Positions 9,318 through 17,221 of a stretch of DNA of 64,000 nt are shown one piece after another. Location: NCBI RefSeq assembly GCF_039523075.1, contig NZ_BAAAEP010000021.1, forward strand, positions 1-64,000, given 5' to 3'. Numbering within the stretch: position 1 is the stretch's first letter; every line of letters starts with the position of its first letter. The position numbers were made by a program, and so were the translations under genes. The notes under the pieces are model-generated. The model made no database searches, was not told where the DNA came from, and saw only the letters and a program-made list of their open reading frames with translations. Source of the DNA: Caenispirillum bisanense. Lineage in GTDB: Bacteria > Pseudomonadota > Alphaproteobacteria > Rhodospirillales > Rhodospirillaceae.

Positions 9318-9484
9318 AGGGTAGCTGAACGGGCGCAAGCCCGCCCAGCCACCCTGCTACTCGAGAGTCAGGGCGATGAGGAGGTGCATCCTCATCGCCT
9401 TTATCTTGAGCCGCAGGACGAAACGACGAAATCGCATCGTCGAACGCTCTCCTGAGCGTGGCGCGCACCGGCACCGCCGGTGCG
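9318..9484 (+). ncRNA. Structured leader or small RNA of unknown family
   Basis: This 378-bp gap between uraA and the MFS gene holds consecutive hairpins. CGGGC-GCAA-GCCCG (9330-9343) has a GNRA tetraloop. It is enclosed by either AGGGT/ACCCT (9318-9322 with 9351-9355) or GTAGC/GCTAC (9321-9325 with 9356-9360), which exclude each other. Then follow the 11-bp terminator-like hairpin at 9372-9399, CGACGA/TCGTCG (9424-9442), CGCTC/GAGCG (9445-9458) and a 9-bp stem at 9464-9484. A good promoter sits directly upstream. I do not recognise a known riboswitch consensus: conserved cores of the M-box, yybP-ykoY and SAM classes are absent. It could be a free sRNA of about 85 nt or an attenuated leader of the MFS gene. 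Confidence 0.5.
9372..9407 (+). terminator. Probable intrinsic terminator
   Basis: A perfect 11-bp stem, GGCGATGAGGA (9372-9382) with TCCTCATCGCC (9389-9399), 6-nt loop GGTGCA, followed by TTTATCTT. It could end uraA transcription, or act as terminator/attenuator of the RNA starting near 9320. The 5' arm contains an SD-like GAGGAGG that would be hidden when the stem forms. Confidence 0.6.
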
Positions 9485-9656
9485 GTCCACGGCACCATAA
9501 TGCCAATGACAATCGAATTTGCAACAGCCTGGGCGGGAGTCCGGCTGGCGATGCCGCGTGCGTCACGGCCGCCGGCTCCGGCGGCGCGACGGGAGTGGCC
9601 GTAGGCAGGCGGGGCCTTGCGCGTTTAGCATGGACATCTGCGTCCACGGAGCGTCC

Positions 9657-11009
9657 ATGTCCGCCCCCACCCCTGCCGCCCCGCGCCGGGCCTCGCCCCT
9701 GCGGGCGTTGCGGCATTCCAACTACCGCCTGTTCTTCGCCGGCCAGCTGGTGTCGCTCATCGGCACCTGGGTGCAGACCATCGCCCTGTCGTGGCTGACC
9801 TATCGCCTGACCGGATCGGCGGCGCTGCTCGGGCTGGTGGGGTTCGCCACCCAGATCCCGGTGTTCCTGCTGTCGTCGGTGGGCGGGGCGGTGGCCGATG
9901 CCGCCGACCGCCACCGCATCATGGTGGCGGCGCAGGTGGCGTCCATGCTGCTGGCGGCCGGGCTGGCGGTGCTGACGCTGGAAGGCAGCGTTCACGTCTG
10001 GCACGTCTTCACGGTGGCGGCGCTGCTCGGCACCGTCAATGCCTTCGACATTCCCGCCCGCCAGGCCTTCGTGGTGGAGATGGTGGGGCGCGACGACCTG
10101 CCCAACGCCATCGCCCTCAATTCCTCCATGTTCAACGGCGCCCGGCTGGTCGGCCCGGCGGTGGCCGGCGCCCTGCTGCCGCTGGTGGGGGAGGGGTGGT
10201 GTTTTGCCATCAACGCCGCCAGCTATCTGGCCGTGATCGCCGCCCTGCTGGCCATGCGCCGCCAGCCGGTGGAGCGGCCGCGGCCGACCGGCGGCCTGCT
10301 CAGCCGCATGCGGGAGGGCTTCGCCTACGTCCACCGCACCCGGCCGGTGCGCGGCCTGCTGCTGCTGGTGGGCGTCGCCAGCCTGATGGGCAGCCCCTAC
10401 ATCGTGCTCATGCCCATCTTCGCCGATCAGGTGTTCGGCGGCGATGCCAGCACCCTCGGCCTGCTGATGAGCGCCATCGGCGTCGGAGCCCTGGCCGGCG
10501 CCCTGCTGCTTGCCATGCGCCAGCAGGTGCGCGGCCTCGGCCGCTGGATCGCTGCCGCCGCCGTCGGCTACGGGCTGATGCTGATGGCCTTCGCCCAGGC
10601 GCCGTCGCTGGCGGTGGCGCTGCCGCTGCTGGCGGCGACCGGCTTCTGCATGATGATCCAGAATGCCGCCTCGAACACCCTGATCCAGGCCATGGTGCCC
10701 GATGCCTACCGCGGCCGGGTGATGGCGGTCTATTCCATGATGTTCATGGGCATGATGCCCTTCGGCGCCCTGATCGGCGGCGTCCTGGCCCAGCACCTGG
10801 GGGCGCCGCAGACGGTGACGCTCGGCGGCGCCGCCTGTCTGGCGGCGGCGGCGGTGTTTGCCCTGCGCCTCGGCAGCCTGCGGGCGGAGGGTCGTCGCCT
10901 GCTGCTCGACCAGAGCGTGGCGGTAAGCGACCCCGCCGCCGCCCGCCTGTACGAGCCCGGCACCGGCGGCGCGCCGCTGGCCTCGGCGCCGCGGCGGCCG
11001 GAGGCATGA
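9657..11009 (+). CDS. MFS transporter, EntS-like exporter family
   Basis: A 450-residue major facilitator with 12 predicted TM helices. The ATG at 9657 follows GGAGCGTCC; a second ATG 27 nt upstream is possible but poorly spaced. The opening SPLRALRHSNYRLFFAGQL, GTWVQTIALSWLTYRLTG and NAFDIPARQAFVVEMVG are hallmarks of the MFS_3/EntS group, which exports siderophores and drugs. The substrate cannot be read from sequence. The long structured intergenic region in front may control it. An AT-rich imperfect inverted repeat, TGCCAAT-N8-AATTTGCA (9501-9523), lies about 130 nt upstream and loosely resembles alphaproteobacterial Fur/Mur sites. It ends 6 bp from the convergent DNA ligase gene. Confidence 0.85.
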   Translation: MSAPTPAAPRRASPLRALRHSNYRLFFAGQLVSLIGTWVQTIALSWLTYRLTGSAALLGLVGFATQIPVFLLSSVGGAVADAADRHRIMVAAQVASMLLAAGLAVLTLEGSVHVWHVFTVAALLGTVNAFDIPARQAFVVEMVGRDDLPNAIALNSSMFNGARLVGPAVAGALLPLVGEGWCFAINAASYLAVIAALLAMRRQPVERPRPTGGLLSRMREGFAYVHRTRPVRGLLLLVGVASLMGSPYIVLMPIFADQVFGGDASTLGLLMSAIGVGALAGALLLAMRQQVRGLGRWIAAAAVGYGLMLMAFAQAPSLAVALPLLAATGFCMMIQNAASNTLIQAMVPDAYRGRVMAVYSMMFMGMMPFGALIGGVLAQHLGAPQTVTLGGAACLAAAAVFALRLGSLRAEGRRLLLDQSVAVSDPAAARLYEPGTGGAPLASAPRRPEA

Positions 11010-11015
11010 GGCGCC

Positions 11016-12581
11016 TCACACCACCAGGGTCGCCAGGGCTTCCAGTCGGTCGGCCTCCGTGTGCGGCTTGTCCCAGCGGATGCGGCTGATGCGCGGGAAG
11101 CGCATGGCGAGGCCGGACTTGTGGCGCGGCGAGGGGTGGATGCTGTCGAACGCCACCTCGAACACCAGCCCCGGCCGCACCGCCCGCACCGGGCCGAAGC
11201 GTTCGGTGGTGTTGGTGCGGATCCAGTGGTCGAGCTGGCGCAGTTCCTCGTCGGTGAAGCCGAAGTAGGCCTTGCCGACCGGCACCAGTTCGTCGCCCTT
11301 CCAGACGCCGAAGGTATAGTCGCTGTAATAGCTCGACCGCTTGCCGTGGCCGCGCTGGGCATAGAGCAGCACCGCATCCACCGTCAGCGGGTCGCGCTTC
11401 CACTTGAACCACGGTCCCTTGGGGCGGCCGGGGACATAGGCGCTGTCCCACCGCTTCAGCATCAGGCCTTCCATGCGCCGCTCGCGCGCCTCGTCGCGCA
11501 GGCGGCCGAGGTCGTCCCAGGCGGTCAGCGGCAGCAGCGGCGACAGGTCGAAGCGGTCGCGCGGGCGGGCGAGGAAGGCCTCCAGCCGCCGCCGGCGGTC
11601 GGCGAAGGGCAGCGGCCGCAGGTCGTCCGTCCCCTCCTGCAGCAGGTCGTAGGCGCGCACGAAGGCCGGGTACTTGCGCAGATGGGCGGCGGAAACGGTC
11701 TTGCGGTTGAGCCGCTGCTGCAGGTGGTTGAAGGGGGCGGGCGCGCCGTCGGCCTCGCGCACCAGCAACTCGCCGTCCAGCGCGCCGTCGAAGTCGATGG
11801 CCTCGGCGATGTCGGGGAAGCTGTGGGTGATGTCGTCGCCGGAGCGGGCATAGATGCGGCGGTCGCCGGCGCGTCCGACCACCTGCACGCGGATGCCGTC
11901 CCACTTCCATTCGACGGCGTAGTCATGCGGGTTCAGCGCCCGCACGTCGGCCTCTTCCAGCGGTGTCGCCAGCATGAAGGGGCGGAAGCCGGCGACGTCG
12001 GTCAGCGCCGGCTTGTCGCCGCCGGCCGCCCAGGCGAACAGCGGCGCATAGGGCGGGCGGACGCAGGGCCAGGCTTCCTCCACGTCGTGCAGCGGCACCT
12101 GTGCCCACTGGGCGAAGGCGGTACGGGCGAGGCGGGCGGAGACCCCGACCCGCAGCCCGCCGGTGATGAGCTTCAGCAGCGCCCACCGGCCGGTGGCGTC
12201 CAGCCGGTCGAGCCAGCCGGCCAGCAGGCCGGGGATGCTGCTGCGTGGTGCGGCCATCAGCGTGTCCACCACCTCCCACAGCGGCGGCGGCGGCTCGTTG
12301 CCGCCGGCCGGCGGCACCCACATGAGGGCCAGGGTCTCCGCCAGATCGCCGACGTAGTCATAGGAGAGGTAGAACAGCGTCGGGTCGCAGCGCGCCTCTG
12401 CCAGTTCGCGGATGGCGCCCGGCTTGGCGGTGCCGAGGTCGAGGTCGCCGGTGAGGGCGGCGAGGCCGTAGCCGCGGTCGGGATCGGGAGCGGTGGCGAG
12501 GTAGTTCTCGATCAGCCGCAGCTTGCCGGTGCGGCTGGGCATGAAGACGAGGCCGTCGAGCAGGTCGGCGAAGCGCTGCAT
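11016..12581 (-). CDS. ATP-dependent DNA ligase (Lhr-associated / cisplatin-damage type)
   Basis: A 521-residue ATP-dependent DNA ligase with an N-terminal DNA-binding domain (1-195), adenylylation domain with nucleophile K226 in EWKWDGIR (motif KxDG), motif III DGELLV, and a C-terminal OB-fold ending KPHTEADRLEAL. Bacterial ligases of this layout are encoded with an MBL-fold exonuclease and often with Lhr-type helicase and a phosphoesterase, in a putative DNA repair module. Here the exonuclease gene lies 5 bp upstream in the same transcript; Lhr and the phosphoesterase are not in the window. The ligase call is firm; its in vivo repair role is inferred from the family. Confidence 0.93.
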   Translation of the reverse strand: MQRFADLLDGLVFMPSRTGKLRLIENYLATAPDPDRGYGLAALTGDLDLGTAKPGAIRELAEARCDPTLFYLSYDYVGDLAETLALMWVPPAGGNEPPPPLWEVVDTLMAAPRSSIPGLLAGWLDRLDATGRWALLKLITGGLRVGVSARLARTAFAQWAQVPLHDVEEAWPCVRPPYAPLFAWAAGGDKPALTDVAGFRPFMLATPLEEADVRALNPHDYAVEWKWDGIRVQVVGRAGDRRIYARSGDDITHSFPDIAEAIDFDGALDGELLVREADGAPAPFNHLQQRLNRKTVSAAHLRKYPAFVRAYDLLQEGTDDLRPLPFADRRRRLEAFLARPRDRFDLSPLLPLTAWDDLGRLRDEARERRMEGLMLKRWDSAYVPGRPKGPWFKWKRDPLTVDAVLLYAQRGHGKRSSYYSDYTFGVWKGDELVPVGKAYFGFTDEELRQLDHWIRTNTTERFGPVRAVRPGLVFEVAFDSIHPSPRHKSGLAMRFPRISRIRWDKPHTEADRLEALATLVV

Positions 12582-12586
12582 GGCGG

Positions 12587-13609
12587 TCAGCCGCCCCCGC
12601 CGGCGATGTCGGTGGGTTCCTCCTCATACCCTTCCAGGTGCAGCGCCTCGGCGTGCAGCCCGTGCTGGCGGGCGTGGTGGATGAGGGCGTCGTCGCGGCC
12701 GTGGGTGACCCAGATCTCGCCGGCCTGCACCTCGGCGATGGTGCGGGTCAGCTCGTCCCAATCGGCGTGGTCGGAGAGGATGAGCGGCAGCTCGACGCCC
12801 TTCTGCCGCGCCCGCCCGCGCACCCGCATCCAGCCCGAGGCCATGGCGGTGACCGGGTCGGGCAGCCGCCGGCTCCAGCGGTCGGCGAGGGCGGAGGGCG
12901 GCGCCATCACGATCTCGCCCTTCATCTCCGCCTTGTCCGCCGCCGTCGCCGGGCGCAGCGGGCCGAGGGCGATGCCGTGGGCTTCATAGAGGTCGCACAG
13001 GGCCTGCAGGGCGCCGTGGATGAAGATGGGGCGCTGCCAGCCCGCCTCGCGCAGCAGGGCGATCACCCGCTGCGCCTTCCCCAGCGCATAGGCCCCGACC
13101 ACATGGGCGCGGTCGGGGAACAGGCGGAGGGAGGCGAGCAGGCGGTCGATCTCGTGGCGGTCGTCGGGGTGGCGGAACACCGGCAGGGCGAAGGTGGCCT
13201 CGGTGATGAACACGTCGCAGGGCACCACCTCGAACGGCGGGCAGGTGGGGTCGCGGCGGCGCTTGTAGTCGCCCGAGACCACCACCCGCTGGCCGCGGTA
13301 CTCCATGACGATCTGCGCCGAGCCGAGCACATGACCGGCCGGCACCAGCCGCACCGTCACCCCGCCCACCTGCCGCGCCTCGCCATAGGGCAGCGGGTCG
13401 CCGCCGCTCAGGCTGCCGCCGTTGCGCGCCGCCATGATGGCCAGCGTCTCGGGCGTTGCCAGGGTGGCGCCGTGACCGGCGCGGGCGTGATCGGCATGGC
13501 CATGGGTGACCACCGCCCGCGGCACCGGCCGCAACGGGTCGACATGGAAGTCCCCCGGCTCGACATAGATCCCCTGGCGGGTGACCTTGACCCAATCGCG
13601 TGCATGCAT
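12587..13609 (-). CDS. Ligase-associated DNA exonuclease, metallo-beta-lactamase/beta-CASP fold
   Basis: A 340-residue metallo-beta-lactamase-fold nuclease related to eukaryotic Artemis/SNM1 and CPSF-73. The metal motif HGHADHAR (residues about 36-43), the AGHVLGSAQ motif and SGDYKRRRDP are all visible, along with ITEATFALP and the late HSD-like LSDHADWDEL typical of this group. It is translationally linked to the ligase (5-bp gap), so the two probably act on the same DNA ends. The next gene upstream, encoding an AhpD-like protein, is 56 bp away and may only be a neighbour. Confidence 0.92.
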   Translation of the reverse strand: MHARDWVKVTRQGIYVEPGDFHVDPLRPVPRAVVTHGHADHARAGHGATLATPETLAIMAARNGGSLSGGDPLPYGEARQVGGVTVRLVPAGHVLGSAQIVMEYRGQRVVVSGDYKRRRDPTCPPFEVVPCDVFITEATFALPVFRHPDDRHEIDRLLASLRLFPDRAHVVGAYALGKAQRVIALLREAGWQRPIFIHGALQALCDLYEAHGIALGPLRPATAADKAEMKGEIVMAPPSALADRWSRRLPDPVTAMASGWMRVRGRARQKGVELPLILSDHADWDELTRTIAEVQAGEIWVTHGRDDALIHHARQHGLHAEALHLEGYEEEPTDIAGGGG

Positions 13610-13665
13610 CCCGCAGATGTTTGGGCGGCAGGGCGCCGGGTCAAGGGGCGCCGGCTCGGGCGGTG

Positions 13666-14238
13666 CTAGCGGCTGCGGCCGTGGTACTCGGCGTTCGGCA
13701 TCATCTCGGTCGCGTGGGCGACGCGGTTTGTGTAGTTGTAGAAGCCGGTGGTGTCGGCGATGTCGAAGATGTCGGCGTCGCTGAAGCCGAGGTCGCGCAG
13801 GCCCTGGCGGTCTGCCTCGCCCACGTCCATGGGGGCGGTCGTCAGCTTCCAGGCGAAGTCGAGCATGGCGCGCTGGCGCGGCGGCAGCGGCGCGACGCGG
13901 TAGTTCATGGCCAGCATCTCGCCCAGCTGCGGGTCGCCGGACAGCTGGCGCACCGCCTGACCGTGGGCCACCAGGCAGTAATAGCAGTGGTTGGCGCAGG
14001 AGACGGCGACGGCGATCATCTCCCGCTCCAGCTTGGTCAGGCCGCTGTCGGCCAGCATGATCTCGTTGTAGTGGCGGGAGAAGGTGCGCAGCTTGTTGGG
14101 CGCCTTGGCGTAGGCCTTCAGCACGTTCGGCACGAAGCCGATCTTCTCCTCGCAGACCTGGAAGTACTTGCGCAGGTCCTCGTCCATCTCCGCCGGGTCG
14201 GCGATGTCCAGGCAGATGACGTGATCGGCTTGCGGCAT
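13666..14238 (-). CDS. AhpD-like / carboxymuconolactone decarboxylase family peroxidase-related protein
   Basis: 190 residues from an ATG with a good SD (GGGAGGACCTTCGACC). The protein has the AhpD-type helical core with EREMIAVAVSCANHCYYCLVAHG, which contains the paired cysteines (CYYC) and the following histidine of peroxidase-related CMD proteins. The family reduces peroxides with thiol electrons or has unknown roles. It is encoded 62 bp behind a glutamine-synthetase-like gene on the same strand, so it may share a transcript with the catabolic pair upstream. Substrate unknown. Confidence 0.88.
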   Translation of the reverse strand: MPQADHVICLDIADPAEMDEDLRKYFQVCEEKIGFVPNVLKAYAKAPNKLRTFSRHYNEIMLADSGLTKLEREMIAVAVSCANHCYYCLVAHGQAVRQLSGDPQLGEMLAMNYRVAPLPPRQRAMLDFAWKLTTAPMDVGEADRQGLRDLGFSDADIFDIADTTGFYNYTNRVAHATEMMPNAEYHGRSR

Positions 14239-14300
14239 GGTCGAAGGTCCTCCCGATGTTTTATGGTTGGGAAGACCTTGACCGAAAACCGCCGCCGCGA

Positions 14301-15671
14301 TCAAGCGTCGCGCAGGTACCACAGCAGGTCGCGGTCGGAGACCTCGGCCTGGAAGACCTCGCACTCGAAGCGCTTCACGCAGGAATAGATGCGCACGAAG
14401 TCGTCGCCGAGGTAGCGCCGCATGACGAAGCTGTTCTCGAACAGGGCGATGGCCGCCCGCCAGTCGGTGGGCAGCGGCTCGCCCGGCTGGTCATAGCCGT
14501 TGCCTTCGATGGCCGGCGGCGGCGCCAGCCCTTCGGTGATGCCGTGGTGCAGGCCGGCCAGCACGGCGGCGGCGACGGCATAGGCGTTGGCATCGGCGCC
14601 GGCGGTGCGGTGCTCGATATGGCGGGTCTGCGGGTCGCCGCTGGTGACGCGCACCGCCACCGTGCGGTTGTCGATGCCCCAGGTCTTGGTGGTCGGCGCG
14701 TAGGAGCCGGCGCGGAAGCGGCGGAAGCTGTTGGCGCCGGGCGCGAACACCGCCACCCCGTCCTGCATGGTGTCGAGCAGCCCGGCCACCGCCTTGCGCA
14801 GCAGCGGCCCGCCGTCGGCCTCGCTGCCCGCGAACAGGTTGGCGCCGGACTCGTCGGCCAGGCTGACGTGGACGTGCATGCCGCTGCCGGACTCGTTGGT
14901 CAGCGGTTTGGCCATGAAGCTGGCGATCAGGCCGTGCTTCTGGGCGATGGCCTTCACCAGCCGCTTCAGCATGATGCCTTCGTCCACCGCCCGCAGCGGA
15001 TCGGCCTTGTGGTGCAGGGTGAGTTCCCACTGCCCGGCGGCGAATTCGCTGATGGCGGTTTCGGCGGCGATGCCCTGGGCCTCGGCGCAGTCGTACAGCT
15101 CGTCGAAGAAGGGCGCCATGTCCTCGATGGCGGTGGTGTGGCAGACCTGGCTCTGGGTCGGCCGCTCGCCGGACAGGTAGCCGCGCGCCGGCTGCAGCTC
15201 GCCGTGAGGGCCGCGCTCGCGGTCGAACAGGTAGAACTCCAGCTCGCAGGCCATCACCGGGTGGAAGCCGTCGGCGCGCAGGCGCTCCGTCACCCGCACC
15301 AGGGCGGCGCGGGGGTCTGCGTGGATGGCGGGCTCGCTGCCGGGGTCGACGCCCATCAGCACCTGCGCCGTCGGCACGGCGATCCACGGGCAGCGCACCA
15401 GCGTGCCGGCGATGGGGCGCAGGGTGCAGTCCTTGTCGCCCACTTCCCACAGCAGGCCGGCTTCCGGCACGTCCTCGCCGCGGATGGACATGGAGAGCGT
15501 GGAGGTGGGCAGCGGCCGCCCGGTGCGGTAGACGGCTTCCAGTTCGTGCGCCTGAACCGCCTTGCCGCGGAAGGCCCCCGTCACGTCGGTGAACAGCAGA
15601 TGGACGCGGCGGATGTCGGGGTTGGCGGCCAGGAAGGCGCGCGCCTCCGAAACGTCGGCAAAATGGCTCAT
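14301..15671 (-). CDS. Glutamine synthetase family protein (PuuA/GlnT-like gamma-glutamyl ligase)
   Basis: A 456-residue glutamine-synthetase-fold enzyme: an N-terminal beta-grasp domain with SIRGEDVPEAGLLWEVGD, then the catalytic domain with metal ligands in MACELEFYLF, the HHKADPLRAVDE segment, SGSGMHVHVSL and NSFRRFRAGSYAPTTKTWG. The divergent signatures and its partner gene (a class III aminotransferase 7 bp upstream) fit gamma-glutamylation of an amine or amino acid, as in polyamine use, better than housekeeping ammonia assimilation. The usual glnB-glnA context is absent. The exact substrate is unknown. Confidence 0.88.
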   Translation of the reverse strand: MSHFADVSEARAFLAANPDIRRVHLLFTDVTGAFRGKAVQAHELEAVYRTGRPLPTSTLSMSIRGEDVPEAGLLWEVGDKDCTLRPIAGTLVRCPWIAVPTAQVLMGVDPGSEPAIHADPRAALVRVTERLRADGFHPVMACELEFYLFDRERGPHGELQPARGYLSGERPTQSQVCHTTAIEDMAPFFDELYDCAEAQGIAAETAISEFAAGQWELTLHHKADPLRAVDEGIMLKRLVKAIAQKHGLIASFMAKPLTNESGSGMHVHVSLADESGANLFAGSEADGGPLLRKAVAGLLDTMQDGVAVFAPGANSFRRFRAGSYAPTTKTWGIDNRTVAVRVTSGDPQTRHIEHRTAGADANAYAVAAAVLAGLHHGITEGLAPPPAIEGNGYDQPGEPLPTDWRAAIALFENSFVMRRYLGDDFVRIYSCVKRFECEVFQAEVSDRDLLWYLRDA

Positions 15672-15678
15672 GGAAGGA

Positions 15679-17067
15679 TCACCTGGCGGTCAGTTGAAGG
15701 AGGACGTCGTCGAAGGCGGCCAGCAGCCGGTCGACGTCGGCCTCGGTGGTGGCAGGGCTGCACAGTGTCATGTTGTGGAAGGGGGTGATGACAACGCCCC
15801 GGTTGAGCAGGGCGAGATGCAGCGCCCGTTCCAGCCCCGGCCGGAAGGCCGCTTCGGCCTCGGCGCCGGTGCGCGGCGGGGTGGGGCGGAACTGGATTTC
15901 GCAGCGGGCGCCCAGGCGGGTGACCGTCCACGGCAGGCCGGCGCGGGCGATGGCCGCCTCCAGCCCGTCGGCGAGGCGGTTGGCCAGGGCGATCATGCGG
16001 CGGAAGGCATCGGGGGTGGCCACCTGCTCCAGCGTCGCCCGCATGGCGGCCAGCTGCAGCGGGTTGGCGGACAGGGTCGTGCCCATGCCGGAGTGACCGT
16101 GCCCGCCGGCGGCGGAGGCGCGGGCGTGGGCCTCGGCCATGCGCTCGGCCATGGCGGCCGAGGCACCGTAGACCGCCGTCGGCAGCCCGCCCGCCACCGG
16201 CTTGCCGAGCACGAACAGGTCCGGTTCCAGCCCATACGTGCGCGTATAACCGCCGGGGCCGGTGGAGAAGGTATGCGTCTCGTCGATGATGAGCAGCGTC
16301 CCCGCCTCGCGGGTGAGGCGGCGCACGTCGTCCAGGAAGCCCGGCTGCGGCAGCACCATGCCGCAGTTGGTCAGCGCCGGCTCGGTCAGCACCGCCGCCA
16401 CGTCGCCGGGGGCGAGGGCGTCGGCCAGCGCTGCGGCGTCGTTGAACGGCACCACGCGGGTGGACCGCGCCAGATCATGCACCTGCCCGAGCAGGCCGGG
16501 GCGCGGCAGCGTCTGCCCCTGCGGGCCGAGGCGCACCATGGCGTCTTCCACCGTGCCGTGGTAGCAGCCGTCGAACACCACCACCACCGGCCGCTGCGTC
16601 ACCGCCCGCGCCCAGCGCAGGGCGTAGCGGTTGGCATCGGTGGCGGTGGCGCAGACCTGCCACACCGGCAGGCCGAAACGCTCCGCCAGCAGCCGGCCGA
16701 TCACCGCCGCATCCTCCGACGCCAGCATGGCGGTCAGGCCGCGCGCCGCCTGGGCGGCGATGGCGGCGGCGACCGGGGCGGGGGAGTGGCCGAACATGGC
16801 GCCGGTGTCGCCCAGGCAGAAGTCGGCATAGGCATGGCCGTCGGCATCCACCAGGGTGGCGCCGCCGGCTTCCTTCAGGAACAGCGGATAGGGCGTCGGC
16901 CAGTCGGCCATCCAGTGCATGGGCACGCCGCGGTACAGATGGGCCTGCGCCTCCTGCCCCAGCCGGCGGGAAACCGGGCGGGCGGCGGCGAAGGCCTCGG
17001 CCTCGCGGGCATGAAGCGCATCGGCGGCGGCATCGGGGATGTCGGGCGCGGCTGCGGCGGTGCTCAA
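15679..17067 (-). CDS. Class III PLP-dependent aminotransferase
   Basis: 462 residues from a TTG start (MSTAAAAPDIPDAA) preceded by GAGGTCCGAAATC. The frame remains open another 480 nt upstream but reads low-complexity Pro/Ala sequence antisense to other features. The fold is that of glutamate-1-semialdehyde mutase/class III aminotransferases: FCLGDTGAMFGHSP, DANRYALRWARA, DGCYHGTVED, LIIDETHTF and PLP lysine in FVLGKPVAGGLP. It lies 7 bp upstream of the glutamine-synthetase-like gene, so the two probably work in one pathway for an amine or omega-amino acid. A role in heme synthesis is unlikely because the context is catabolic. Confidence 0.88.
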   Translation of the reverse strand: MSTAAAAPDIPDAAADALHAREAEAFAAARPVSRRLGQEAQAHLYRGVPMHWMADWPTPYPLFLKEAGGATLVDADGHAYADFCLGDTGAMFGHSPAPVAAAIAAQAARGLTAMLASEDAAVIGRLLAERFGLPVWQVCATATDANRYALRWARAVTQRPVVVVFDGCYHGTVEDAMVRLGPQGQTLPRPGLLGQVHDLARSTRVVPFNDAAALADALAPGDVAAVLTEPALTNCGMVLPQPGFLDDVRRLTREAGTLLIIDETHTFSTGPGGYTRTYGLEPDLFVLGKPVAGGLPTAVYGASAAMAERMAEAHARASAAGGHGHSGMGTTLSANPLQLAAMRATLEQVATPDAFRRMIALANRLADGLEAAIARAGLPWTVTRLGARCEIQFRPTPPRTGAEAEAAFRPGLERALHLALLNRGVVITPFHNMTLCSPATTEADVDRLLAAFDDVLLQLTAR

Positions 17068-17170
17068 GATTTCGGACCTCGCGATGAGAATATTGAACAG
17101 TGTGTGCGAGGCTGCGGGAAATGACAAGAGGCTCCACACGGACCCGGCGAGCGGCCGCCGCCCGGACGCG

Positions 17171-17200
17171 CAAAAGGCCCCGGCCGTGATGGCCGGGGCC
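17171..17200 (-). terminator. Intrinsic terminator of the repetitive lipoprotein gene
   Basis: On the minus strand GGCCCCGGCC-ATCAC-GGCCGGGGCC is followed by TTTTG. It is a perfect 10-bp stem, placed 21 bp after the stop of the gene at 17222-18082. Confidence 0.85.
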
Positions 17201-17221
17201 CTGGTGCGGAAAGCGGCGGGG

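Noticed and set aside
9318..9366. yybP-ykoY (Mn), M-box (Mg) or SAM riboswitch in the uraA-MFS gap
   Set aside because: Conserved core sequences of these classes are absent by eye. Left as an unknown structured RNA.
9376..9798. A small basic protein starting MRRCILIAFILSRR
   Set aside because: Its start lies inside the terminator-like stem and the frame runs into the MFS gene in a wrong frame. Codon usage is poor. It could still be a leader peptide, but I see no support beyond the ATG.
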